From Strigamia acuminata (taxonomy: Eukaryota; Arthropoda; Chilopoda; Geophilomorpha; Linotaeniidae), in NCBI GenBank assembly GCA_949358305.1, contig OX442314.1:19151060-19215059 (forward strand): 64,000 bases of DNA, written 5' to 3'. Made by a program: the position numbers and the translations under genes. Below, in pieces: positions 12,237-20,872 of the stretch (its first letter is position 1; every line of letters begins with the position of its first letter). A model generated the notes under the pieces. It made no database searches. It was given only the letters and a program-made list of their open reading frames with translations, and was not told where the DNA came from.

Positions 12237-14116
12237 CTAACCTGTAGCAGTGTTGTACGATGTCGACCATGACCCACGAAGTCCTTTCATTTGACGTTCC
12301 TGCAGTGCTATTTTACTCTTGTGTTTGGTGCCAACCAAATGTGAATCAAGTTGCAGCTGAGATGTCATCGTTGTATTGCACACAGTACAGATAAATTTCT
12401 GCTTTGCTTTGGTCTGTCCTTTCTTTGGTGGATTACTTGCTGCTGGTGGCAACCTATTTAAAATAATTTATTTAATATTGTCGCCACTAACAAATTTTCC
12501 ATTATAGAAAAAGAATTTAAAATGAATCATGATTGAAATAATAAATTTCTGAATTTTCTAAATGTTTAGAATTTTTTTTTTTACTGCTTCAACGACGTTA
12601 AATAATTTGAAAATTCATAAATTTATAATTACAAATTCTTAGAAATTAAAATTATCGTCCATATAAAGAGGTTATTAACTGTCGTTGCCATTTGCCCGTC
12701 GTTTGATTGAAGAAACCCTTAGAACACGGTCCTTCGCCTTGAATCCGTCTCAAGTGGTTTCGTCCACTATAATGTTGCCTAGCTTGAACATCTGAATTGA
12801 AGGCAACATCACATAATTTACAATATAAATCCTCTTCCTTCAGTTCTTTCTTTTCCTATTTAAATAAACAAGAGATAAATTATTACCATCCGTACAGAAT
12901 CCATCAATTACAATACAATTTTGAAGTGAAATTTTTTTGTACGTAGAGTGTTAGATCATTTTAATACTATTAGCACGATGAGACTGAAAAAAAGCAATAG
13001 GATTAAACTAAATATTTCGCCAAAATTAACAAATTATGTACAATTTAAACACCACGTTGCTGCTAACACCATTAACTAAAAGATGCTGGGATTCAAACCA
13101 AATTATAGAAAAAAAAATAATAATTATTAAATATACAATTAAAAAAATTTCAAAACAAAAGTATTCTTGATTCGTCCATTTCTTTACCACTCAAGTCCAG
13201 TCAATATTTTTCCTAATGCTTTCTTAATATGAATTCTAAACATTGTGTCAACCAAATTGTAATAAAAAAAAATAAAAATAAAACTTTGTGTAACAATGGC
13301 ATCGTCTCACTTTTTCAATTTTGCCGTTCATCGGATGAATAGGAATTCCTTGATCTTTCTTGATCTTTTCAACGTATTGTTTTTCCTTTTTCTTATGATT
13401 TTTCCCATCGTAATGAGACGAAGCTTGCAGCGATCCATTAAGTTGAGTTCCACATAATTTACAGTACAATGGCTGCATCAACTCGGAAGGAACTCGTACT
13501 TCTTCCTCGCAATAGTTCGTAACTACTAGTGACTCGCTGTGCACCACGAGTTTATTTACAACAGTTACATCGGAAACTTGCATTTCATTCAGAAAAACAC
13601 TCGGTTTTATCGGTGTCTCCGCGAACTCGCTGAATTTCCTTTTCTTCACAGGCATCTGAGCTTCCCTTCTAAATGGACGTGGCATGTAGGGAGGAATAAC
13701 TCCGTGACTGAAAGCTCCTGGTATTGGAGGGAGTGGAGGCGGCGGCGGAGGCGGGGGCGGTGGCGGAGGAGGTGGGCAAGTTTGTCTTGGTCCAACTGAT
13801 GGTAATCTTGGAACGTTGTAATTCGCTGGAAAAACGGACGTAAAATCTAAAATAAAAAATTAATAAAAACTATTAGAATAAATAATTTTTAAAAATCGTA
13901 GGAAGCAAGATCAGCATCGTTTTTTGTACGTTTGTCCGTGTAACTGTGACAGTTTGAATTGGATTGAACACATATTTTTTAGTTTTGTCACTTGTGTGTG
14001 CCATTACTAACACGAGATTTATACGCTTGAGTTTTAATGTTGAGAATTCTTTTTTTTGATCAATCAAAATTGTTTACAAATTCTTTTAAATACATACCTG
14101 TAGGTCTAATTGCCAT
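12237..14116 (-). CDS. ZMAT3/ZNF385-like protein with three U1-type C2H2 zinc fingers
   Basis: Four exons join in phase to 316 codons including the stop: 14116-14098, 13846-13311, 12855-12680 and 12453-12237. The donors are GTATGT, GTGAGA and GTTAAT, and each acceptor is an AG after T-rich sequence. The 315-residue product has a proline run (about residues 31-46), a basic KKRK segment, and three fingers: C135/C138/H151/H157, C197/C200/H213/H219 and C266/C269/H282/H288. The long Cys-to-His spacing and the HYxGxNH pattern of fingers 1 and 2 are those of the matrin/U1-like fingers in ZMAT3 and ZNF385, which bind double-stranded RNA in the nucleus. RNA binding here is inferred from the family. 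The TAG stop sits inside CAG/GTTAGT, which also resembles a splice donor, so a further 3' exon below 12237 cannot be excluded. Confidence 0.78.
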
Positions 14117-14390
14117 TTTTAAGCCTTGGTCTCTGTTAAATAAGATTTGCATCAGTGTAATGTCGCTGTAAACACATTGTAATGATATCTACGCTAACAT
14201 GGCAACCATGTTGACACGTTAGTTCTCCTATTTACCACGAGATGGCGGTAAATAGAACTCCCGTGACTCAACAATAAAAATGCGGCAATTTCAAATACAA
14301 CAATTGGTTTTAGATATTTAATTATAATAAAATAAAACACATCAACAAATATTTACAATTTATTTTTTGTTTGATAATTCATTTAGTATT
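14117..14390. promoter_or_regulatory. 5' flank of the zinc-finger gene
   Basis: This sequence lies between the ATG of the zinc-finger gene (minus strand) and the PPT2-like fragment. It should contain the 5' UTR and promoter. I see no clear TATA box, and the transcription start cannot be placed. Confidence 0.3.
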
Positions 14391-14703
14391 TTTTTTTATA
14401 AACATCCAATTTTCTAGGATCTAGATTAAGAAAGTAAAGAAATATAAGTGATTTATTAAAGTTGTCTAAAATTTACCTCGCCATAGTTCTGCAACCGAAA
14501 ACCAATCGCATATCGGCAAATAAAATAATCTATCAAGATATAAATGAATGTAGTTTTCCAATTTGCAAGCAATTCAATTGTCTGAATCCTGATGATTAAT
14601 TCAATTAAGTTTGATGTACTTGTATAGATTTTGACGGAGTAGATCGTAAAATGGCCACTTATTTACATCTGACACTGAAATTAAACACAATTTTTTAAAA
14701 ATT
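14391..14703 (-). pseudogene. PPT2-like thioesterase pseudogene, copy A, downstream exon
   Basis: An acceptor (TTTAATTTCAG) precedes an exon starting at 14675. The exon first reads like the PPT2 region after the active-site exon (a Lys-Trp followed by Arg-Gln-Asn-Leu-Tyr), then meets a TGA and other stops. This piece belongs to the same gene as 25375-26083, from which it is separated by E1. The near-identical, uninterrupted copy is at 60449-60755. Phase agrees across the junction: the previous exon leaves one base and this exon supplies two. Confidence 0.6.
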
Positions 14704-16292
14704 TGTGACGATTGACTTGGCGAGATACAAATTACTTAACTATTAACATAGGAACTCGTGTGAAAGTGTAAAAATACGGAGGCTTGTGATTTCTCAAATC
14801 ATGTAACAATTTATTACGAATGGGAGACTTATATAAAACCTATGCCTACAAATGGCTAAATAACTTCATGTTAAATATACAATGGGTTGGCAAAAGCCCT
14901 GAAATAATATCACTTGCGGTTTTCAGTCGTGCAATAAGAATGTGTATCTTTCTTATTACGGTGACGTAAAAGATGTCGTCTGAGTATGGTTCAGGCTTCC
15001 AAATGGTCCTGGATTGGTTCTAAAATGGTGTGTAATGGTTAGGCTTGGGTGTGTTATATCCGAGAGGTGCGGTTGACTTTGGCACAATCATCACACGTGT
15101 AATTATTATATTGTTAATAATTACACAGCGCGATCATAAGAATGATGCAACAATCGGAATAAATATTCATGTAAATTCCATTGAATTTAACATGATATTA
15201 TGTTTCTAAGTCGAGCAAATAACTGTAAAATAAAGATGAATTAAAATAGCGCCGAGCTATTTTTTGCCCCGAGTGCAATCAACATTTAAGTCAGACTGAA
15301 ATGTTCCGTCAAACCAACAACGAAATGAATCGAAGTATTTCGCAGGAAAGGTTATCCATCGCCGGGAAATTACTCCACTCGGTCCTGGCTGGCGGGAGAG
15401 TAACCGGGAAATTACTCCGCGTCGATTACTCTGATAATGCGCCTGTGAAATATAAATACTCCACTCTAGATTCTACATTACCAATGCGTCTGTGAATTTT
15501 ACTCCACTCTAGATTCTGCATTCTACAACGGAATGTTGGCATGAAGCTGGAGGGAGTGCGTCTGTGGGTTGTACCCCACTCTAGATACTACACTTAAATG
15601 TGTCTGTGAATCTCTCCACTCTAGTTACTACATTTCTACAACGGAATGTTGGCATGAAGAGGCGGGCAGTGTGTCTGTGAGTCTTCTACCCACTCTAGAT
15701 ACTTACACTAAATACAAAGTATTTCTACAACGGATTGTCGGAACGCAGAGAAGTATAATATGTGCTCAAGTAATATCAGTATCAAACAAAAACAGAACAA
15801 GAGCGAGCTATATCCGTTTTGCAGGGGGATATATACTCGGTGAGGAGAATAGCTGTTCAGTGATCCAATGGGATCACTGGGCAGTCAAATCCATCCAATC
15901 CCAGATCATAGGAAGTGGATACCCAGGACATAATCTTCTACTAAGTCCACTACAGGAACTGGATACGCAGGACACACTTTGGATTAAGTCCCTTTGACTA
16001 TAATCCAAAATGGGTCCAACTCACAGTGGGTGATGAAGGGTGACTTCACCAGGTGTAGAGTTTGCACATAATTCAATAGAATTATGTGACAAATAAATCA
16101 ACTAGTATTTAAACATCCAAAAGTATTTAAAAGTGTCTAAAGTCGCAGTGGAATAAAATATAAATAGTAATTTATATTTTATTCACTCAAAAATTGTCGA
16201 AATTTGAAATTACCGCTAAAACGTATCAGCGCCATCTATTGGTGAAATAATCGTCCTATACTATCAAAGTGTATGACAGTGTAACCGTCACA
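14704..16292 (-). repeat. E1 3' LTR
   Basis: 1,589 bp, starting TGTGACGATTG and ending CCGTCACA on the plus strand, with the same length as the LTR at 23786-25374. It contains a block of imperfect direct repeats (15428-15712) built around GTCTGTG and CCACTCTAGAT, and a perfect 9-bp hairpin with a 4-nt loop (15858-15879). The open plus-strand frames inside it are antisense to the element and are not supported as genes. Confidence 0.93.
15428..15712. repeat. Imperfect direct repeats within the E1 LTR
   Basis: About five degenerate copies of a unit containing GTCTGTG, then CTCCACTCTAGAT, then TACATT or similar. Two of them are extended by ACAACGGAATGTTGGCATGA. The same array occurs in the other LTR (about 24510-24794). 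Confidence 0.75.
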
Positions 16293-16303
16293 AGTCCCCC
16301 TTA
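16293..16303 (-). other. E1 polypurine tract
   Basis: Read on the minus strand this is TTAAGGGGGACT directly before the 3' LTR. A purine run in this position primes plus-strand DNA synthesis in LTR elements. E2 has the equivalent AAGGGGGATG. Confidence 0.7.
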
Positions 16304-16789
16304 AATATATGTTAATACCTGTATTAACATACTATTTATTCCGAATATCTTGAGGATCAAGACCACACTGTCATCTATGGAACTGGAGCTGAAATCCTTG
16401 GTAAGTAAAAACCTTTATTTTATATCTTAATAGTATAAATAAAGAGTATTTCTTAATCAAATGCTTCAAAAAATATTTATTAGGGTTATAAAACTTCCAA
16501 TTATCAATAATAACTTCCATCTCTCTTTACAGGTGGACTTACAACTGCATCAAGAAAAGGCGATAACTTAAACTAACATCAAACTCTTGTATCAAACAAA
16601 TGATTAATAAAATTTAACAATTATTTTCACAAAACTTAACTTCTCACTGGAAATATAATGATTTGCAAAATAACACTTTACACGTTAAAATTCAAATATT
16701 TAAAATTTAGTATTTTTATAAACAAACTCACATTGACTCGTAATCAAATTTTAACGAAATTGTTAATTTAAATATCAAAGATCTTTGAA
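16304..16789. other. E1 region between integrase and the 3' LTR, no gene
   Basis: About 490 bases without a supported frame. In E2 the matching interval is about 2.5 kb and holds ORF3, so E1 seems to have lost that gene or never had it. Confidence 0.5.
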
Positions 16790-18361
16790 TTATTCACAAA
16801 AAACGGCATAAAATACACCTGAACCTGAACCTGACTCAATCTTTGTTTCATCTCGGGTTGGGAATGAAGATGGAAGAATTGAACTCGCTACCTCTGGTCT
16901 TGCCCTTAAAGGGGGAAATGTTGGGAAAGTAGCGGATCCCGACATCGTTGACGCTTTTGCTTTTGAATTGTCGGAGAGCTTCCGTAGTGTGTAGGAACCT
17001 CCGCCGAGAACAGCCGTAATCTCCCAAGGTCCATCACGTTTCTCAGCGAATCCTGCCGAAATCCCTTTATCTTTATTCGATAAAATATGTGTGGCTTTCC
17101 ACACGAGATCTCCTTTGGCAAATTGACAAATATAATATTTGTCTTTATGTAGTCGATCATGCTTTTCGTAATTCGATTGAATTTTCCGATGCATTTCGCT
17201 GTGTGCACGTCTAATTACGTCTAAAATGCTGTAGACGTAGGCTTCGGGGTTCTCTTTGTCGAATTTGATGGCGTGTTTAGTAATACGCGGGTCAAATGGC
17301 AAAGGAACGATTCTTCCCGTATTAAGAATCATCGGAGAACAATTTGTTGCCTCGGACTTAGCGGTGCGCATCGCAAAGGCAAAAGAATTTAAATATTTTG
17401 GCCAGTGGGAGTGAATGTCCGAGTATAAAGCTAACATCATTTTTAAAGTCCTGTTAGCCCGCTCTGTAATATTAGCGGCAGCGTGATATGGGCTAATGTG
17501 AGCAATATCTACGTGATTTTTTCGACAAAAATCATTAAATATTGTCGACACGAATTGTTTGCCGTTGTCGGAGATTATCTTTTTTGGATATCCCCAACGG
17601 TGGAAAACTTCGCTCATCTTATTAACAATACATTCACTTGATGCAGTTGCTAGTGGGAAGACTTCAATCCATTTTGTACAATTATCAATGATTACTAAAA
17701 TCCATTTTAATTGTGAACGACCGGCTGGCTTTGGTCCCATCAGGTCAATGCTTATTGTCTCCCACGGGTTGGTCATGTTGTGGGGTGTATAGCTTGCCCG
17801 ATGCTTTTGGTGTTGACTAGGTTTGTATTGTTGGCAATGAGTGCAACTGCGAACGTAGTTTCGAGTGTCTTTGCTCATTCTAGGCCAGAAATACATCTTC
17901 TTTGCTCTATCTAGGGTTTTACTCATGCCAGCGTGTCCTGTAAGTGGATGGCCATGGCATGCGAATAATGCACGTCTCACAAGAGAGCGTGGAATTACCG
18001 CCTTAAACCCGTTGCCGGAGTCGTTTAACTCTTCCTCATCGGTCAGAGCAAAATAAATTAGCATAACACCTTTATTTTCTTCCGGTTCGTCGAGAGTGTA
18101 GCCACGAATCGCATTTAACCAATGTTTATCCGTGATACGATTTTTTAATTTTTTGTCTCCTTTTAGGTAAACAAGGATTTTACTACATGCTGGATCTTTA
18201 AGCTGCGCTTCGATAATTTCGTCTCGCGTCGGCGGAACTACTTTTAGGATATCTGTTAGCGCAGTGTGTACATTTTCGTGATTACAATTGTGGACATCTA
18301 TATGTCTGCAATTTTCTCTCGTGCATCCTTCTTCCTCCCCCTTTTCTCCAGAATCATGAAA
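16790..18361 (-). CDS. E1 pol, integrase segment
   Basis: This continues the pol frame after the TGA at 18362-18364. It contains the zinc-binding HHCC region (Cys-His-Gly-His-Pro ... Cys-Thr-His-Cys), then the catalytic core with Asp in SIDLMGP, Asp in IISDNGKQF and Glu in NITERANR, the last two about 35 residues apart. The C-terminal part carries the GPWEITAVL and YTLRKL motifs shared with E2, followed by a serine/proline tail unlike that of E2. Integrase joins the cDNA to host DNA. The first in-frame ATG after the stop is at 18064, but translation would normally come through Gag-Pol. The altered C-terminus suggests a rearrangement at the point where E2 continues towards ORF3. Confidence 0.88.
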   Translation of the reverse strand, partial: FHDSGEKGEEEGCTRENCRHIDVHNCNHENVHTALTDILKVVPPTRDEIIEAQLKDPACSKILVYLKGDKKLKNRITDKHWLNAIRGYTLDEPEENKGVMLIYFALTDEEELNDSGNGFKAVIPRSLVRRALFACHGHPLTGHAGMSKTLDRAKKMYFWPRMSKDTRNYVRSCTHCQQYKPSQHQKHRASYTPHNMTNPWETISIDLMGPKPAGRSQLKWILVIIDNCTKWIEVFPLATASSECIVNKMSEVFHRWGYPKKIISDNGKQFVSTIFNDFCRKNHVDIAHISPYHAAANITERANRTLKMMLALYSDIHSHWPKYLNSFAFAMRTAKSEATNCSPMILNTGRIVPLPFDPRITKHAIKFDKENPEAYVYSILDVIRRAHSEMHRKIQSNYEKHDRLHKDKYYICQFAKGDLVWKATHILSNKDKGISAGFAEKRDGPWEITAVLGGGSYTLRKLSDNSKAKASTMSGSATFPTFPPLRARPEVASSILPSSFPTRDETKIESGSGSGVFYAVFCE

Positions 18362-20002
18362 TCAAACTGGATTATATGATTCTGAGAAAAAATCTAAACT
18401 AAGGCCAACATTTGTAAGAAAATGTTTGCGCTCAGTCTCCGTCACTTGTAAAGATGCACACCTGTTTCCATTCCAAGTTGGATAGAAATGAGTAATTTCC
18501 TCTGGTTCGATATAATCATAATCCGGAGTGTCTAGTGCAGACAGTGGAGCGCGTGATAATGCGTCCGCTACTTGGTTCATTGCACCGCGTCTAAAAATAA
18601 TTTTAAACGCGCCACATTGTATTTTGACGGCCCAACGACCAAACCTTCCCGATGGTTCCGGCGTACTCATCAACCAGCTAAGGGCCTTAGCATCGGACTC
18701 GAGAGTGAAAGTCGTGTATTCAATATATGGGCGAAATCTTTCGATTGCCCATACAACGGCCAAACACTCCAATTCCGGCGTAGAATACCTTACTTCGGCC
18801 CCGTGTAACACTCGACTGGCGTACGCGACTGCTTTCGGGACCATTATTAATTTCTGTTTCTTTTCACAGAATAATTCTACGTCCTGACAGAGTACTGCAC
18901 CTAAGCCTGAATGAGAAGCATCTGTCAAAATGACAAAAGGCTTATTCATATCTGGCATGTGGAGAAGGGCTTGGTCCTTGTCACACAAAATATCTTTGAT
19001 AGTTTCGAATGCAGTTGTTTGTGGATCATCCCACACAAACTTTGCTTGATCATGCATAATATTGGTCAATGGACGAGCAATATTTGCGATGTTAGGAATG
19101 AATTTTCGGAAAAAATTCGCAAGTCCTACAAATCTTTGAATGTCTTTAGAACAAGTCGGTTTGGGAAAATTCCTTACAGCCGAGACTTTGTCAGGGTCTG
19201 GAAGAAGAGATCCCTCGGAAATTAAATGGCCTAAAAATCGTAATGATGTTCGACCAAATTTTGACTTGTCTTTATTGATAGTTAGATTTGCGGCATCTAA
19301 CTTCTCAAGTACGTCTTTAATATGTAATAAATGATTTTCCCATGTGTCGGAAAAAATAATTATATCGTCTAAATAGACCAGAGCGTGTTTATATAAAGAG
19401 TCACCCAATACGGTAGTCATGAGGTGTTGAAAAGAACTAGGTGCATTACAAAGACCAAATGGCAATCTCTTGAATTGAAATTTGCCTTTTGGGGTGTAAA
19501 AAGCAGTTTTGCTCTTATCCTCCTCCTCCATTTCCATTTGATGATAACCTTTAGTTAAATCAATGGACGTAAAGTACTTGGCCTGATTAGTATGATGAAT
19601 TAACAGGTCAATACTTGGCATTTGAATTGCATCAACTTCTGTGATTGCATTCAACCAGCGGTAGTCGATACATAATCGATACTTCCCGCCGGGTTTAGCC
19701 ACTATGACGGGGTGACTTATATAGGGGCCGGTGGCAGGTTCGATTAACCCATCGGCCTCTAACTCCTCGACCAATTCCGTCATAATCGCCTTCTTGGCCG
19801 GATTGTACATTCTATATGGCTGGTGTTTCCAAGTAGCACCAGGTTTAAACTTGATGCTGTGCTTGGCAACCTTCGTGCAGCCCAATTGATCTCGAAATAC
19901 TTTTTTTAATTTCAAAAGAACGTTTACGAGTAACTGCTTTTCTTCCGCCGAGCTGTTGCAACCTTCGACGAGTTTTCCTGCCCAGTCGGGTGAAGTGGGA
20001 GT
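18362..20002 (-). CDS. E1 pol, reverse transcriptase and RNase H segment
   Basis: The frame runs from the codon after the TGA at 20003-20005 to the TGA at 18362-18364. Both stops are in the same frame as the flanking protease and integrase segments, so they are nonsense interruptions and not frameshifts. RT motifs are clear: RLCIDYRWLN, FTSIDL with its Asp, FGLCNAPSSFQ and the catalytic YLDD (about residues 181-184 counted from 19915). RNase H follows with TDASHSGLGAVL, ELECLAVVWAIERF and ESDAKALSWL. Together they copy the RNA genome into DNA and remove the RNA strand. Length and order are usual for Ty3/gypsy. The stops would prevent a full-length Pol unless read through. Confidence 0.92.
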   Translation of the reverse strand, partial: TPTSPDWAGKLVEGCNSSAEEKQLLVNVLLKLKKVFRDQLGCTKVAKHSIKFKPGATWKHQPYRMYNPAKKAIMTELVEELEADGLIEPATGPYISHPVIVAKPGGKYRLCIDYRWLNAITEVDAIQMPSIDLLIHHTNQAKYFTSIDLTKGYHQMEMEEEDKSKTAFYTPKGKFQFKRLPFGLCNAPSSFQHLMTTVLGDSLYKHALVYLDDIIIFSDTWENHLLHIKDVLEKLDAANLTINKDKSKFGRTSLRFLGHLISEGSLLPDPDKVSAVRNFPKPTCSKDIQRFVGLANFFRKFIPNIANIARPLTNIMHDQAKFVWDDPQTTAFETIKDILCDKDQALLHMPDMNKPFVILTDASHSGLGAVLCQDVELFCEKKQKLIMVPKAVAYASRVLHGAEVRYSTPELECLAVVWAIERFRPYIEYTTFTLESDAKALSWLMSTPEPSGRFGRWAVKIQCGAFKIIFRRGAMNQVADALSRAPLSALDTPDYDYIEPEEITHFYPTWNGNRCASLQVTETERKHFLTNVGLSLDFFSESYNPV

Positions 20003-20866
20003 TCATTCACCTTGGAAACCCAAATTCCTAATGCTTGCTAAGCAACAGTTAAGTTCAGTGGTCTCATATGGTGCTGTCCATCCGGGCATGTCATCACAGG
20101 TGAACACCGCTCGTTTTGGATTTAAATTGACTCCAGTTCTACGCATAAAGTTGTGGCCTAAAATCAACCCACATACATTCTTGTGTAGAATTATGAAGGT
20201 CATAGGTGTAACTCTCTTTTTATCGGCCCATTTGACACAAAGACAAACTTGACCGATAGGTCGGTGATCTATTCCGACTGCGCAGACACGCATTCCCCGC
20301 GGACATTCTTGTATGAATTCCACCAGAATTTCTGTGTTTGAAAGGAGTTGTACTCCAATAAAACATTGGGTGGCTCCAGAGTCCATTAGTGCGTTGTAAT
20401 CCAAACCTCCAATTTGGACATTCATACGCGGATCATCTTTGCCACCATTGATTAATTTGCTATTGCACAGTTTGCCAAGAAATACTTTACGTTCTTTCTT
20501 GTTCCATTTTTCAAGTTTAAGAAGTTTTCTTAACTTGAAAACCTTAGGTACAAGTGGTTTTTTCGGTGCATTCCAACTTCCACTGAAAATACTCAAATTT
20601 TCTAGTTGGTCTGTCATGATTTTTAAATCTTCATCGACACCACCAGTGGAACTACTCGCTTTCCGACAGACAGGTACTGCTTCGTAAGAAATGACCAATG
20701 ATGGTGGTTTATTCTTCGAATCGTCAACATAAGGCACTGTGAGATGACTAGGCTTATGTCTTATTTTAATTTCTTTTTTATGTGAAAATAAATCATTGGA
20801 CAATTCCGAGAGAGGAAACTTCTCTTTAGGCGGGGGTTGGGCAATTTGAACAACCCCCTGAATCAG
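20003..20866 (-). CDS. E1 pol, protease segment (start of pol frame)
   Basis: The pol frame is -1 relative to gag and open from the slippery site. After a linker rich in Lys and Ser comes the aspartic protease signature with DSGAT (about residue 143 counted from 20803), then FIILHKNVCGLILGHNFM, which matches the second conserved protease block. The protease would cut Gag and Gag-Pol in the particle. The frame ends at a TGA (20003-20005) before the RT domain. The homologous stretch in E2 is uninterrupted. Confidence 0.88.
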   Translation of the reverse strand: MIQGVVQIAQPPPKEKFPLSELSNDLFSHKKEIKIRHKPSHLTVPYVDDSKNKPPSLVISYEAVPVCRKASSSTGGVDEDLKIMTDQLENLSIFSGSWNAPKKPLVPKVFKLRKLLKLEKWNKKERKVFLGKLCNSKLINGGKDDPRMNVQIGGLDYNALMDSGATQCFIGVQLLSNTEILVEFIQECPRGMRVCAVGIDHRPIGQVCLCVKWADKKRVTPMTFIILHKNVCGLILGHNFMRRTGVNLNPKRAVFTCDDMPGWTAPYETTELNCCLASIRNLGFQGE

Positions 20867-20872
20867 TTTTTT
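20832..20872 (-). promoter_or_regulatory. E1 -1 ribosomal frameshift site
   Basis: On the minus strand the last sense codons of gag form the canonical slippery heptamer A AAA AAC (20872-20866), followed at once by the gag TGA. After a 7-nt spacer an 8-bp hairpin pairs GGGGGTTG (20858-20851) with CAACCCCC (20839-20832). Shifting back by one base gives the protease frame exactly. Heptamer, spacer and stem are the known requirements for -1 frameshifting. That it works here is inferred. Confidence 0.85.

Noticed and set aside
15569-15997. 142-codon plus-strand frame inside the E1 LTR, repeated at 24651-25079
   Set aside because: It lies antisense to the element in a repeat-rich LTR, has no ATG-context or domain support, and recurs only because the LTR is duplicated.
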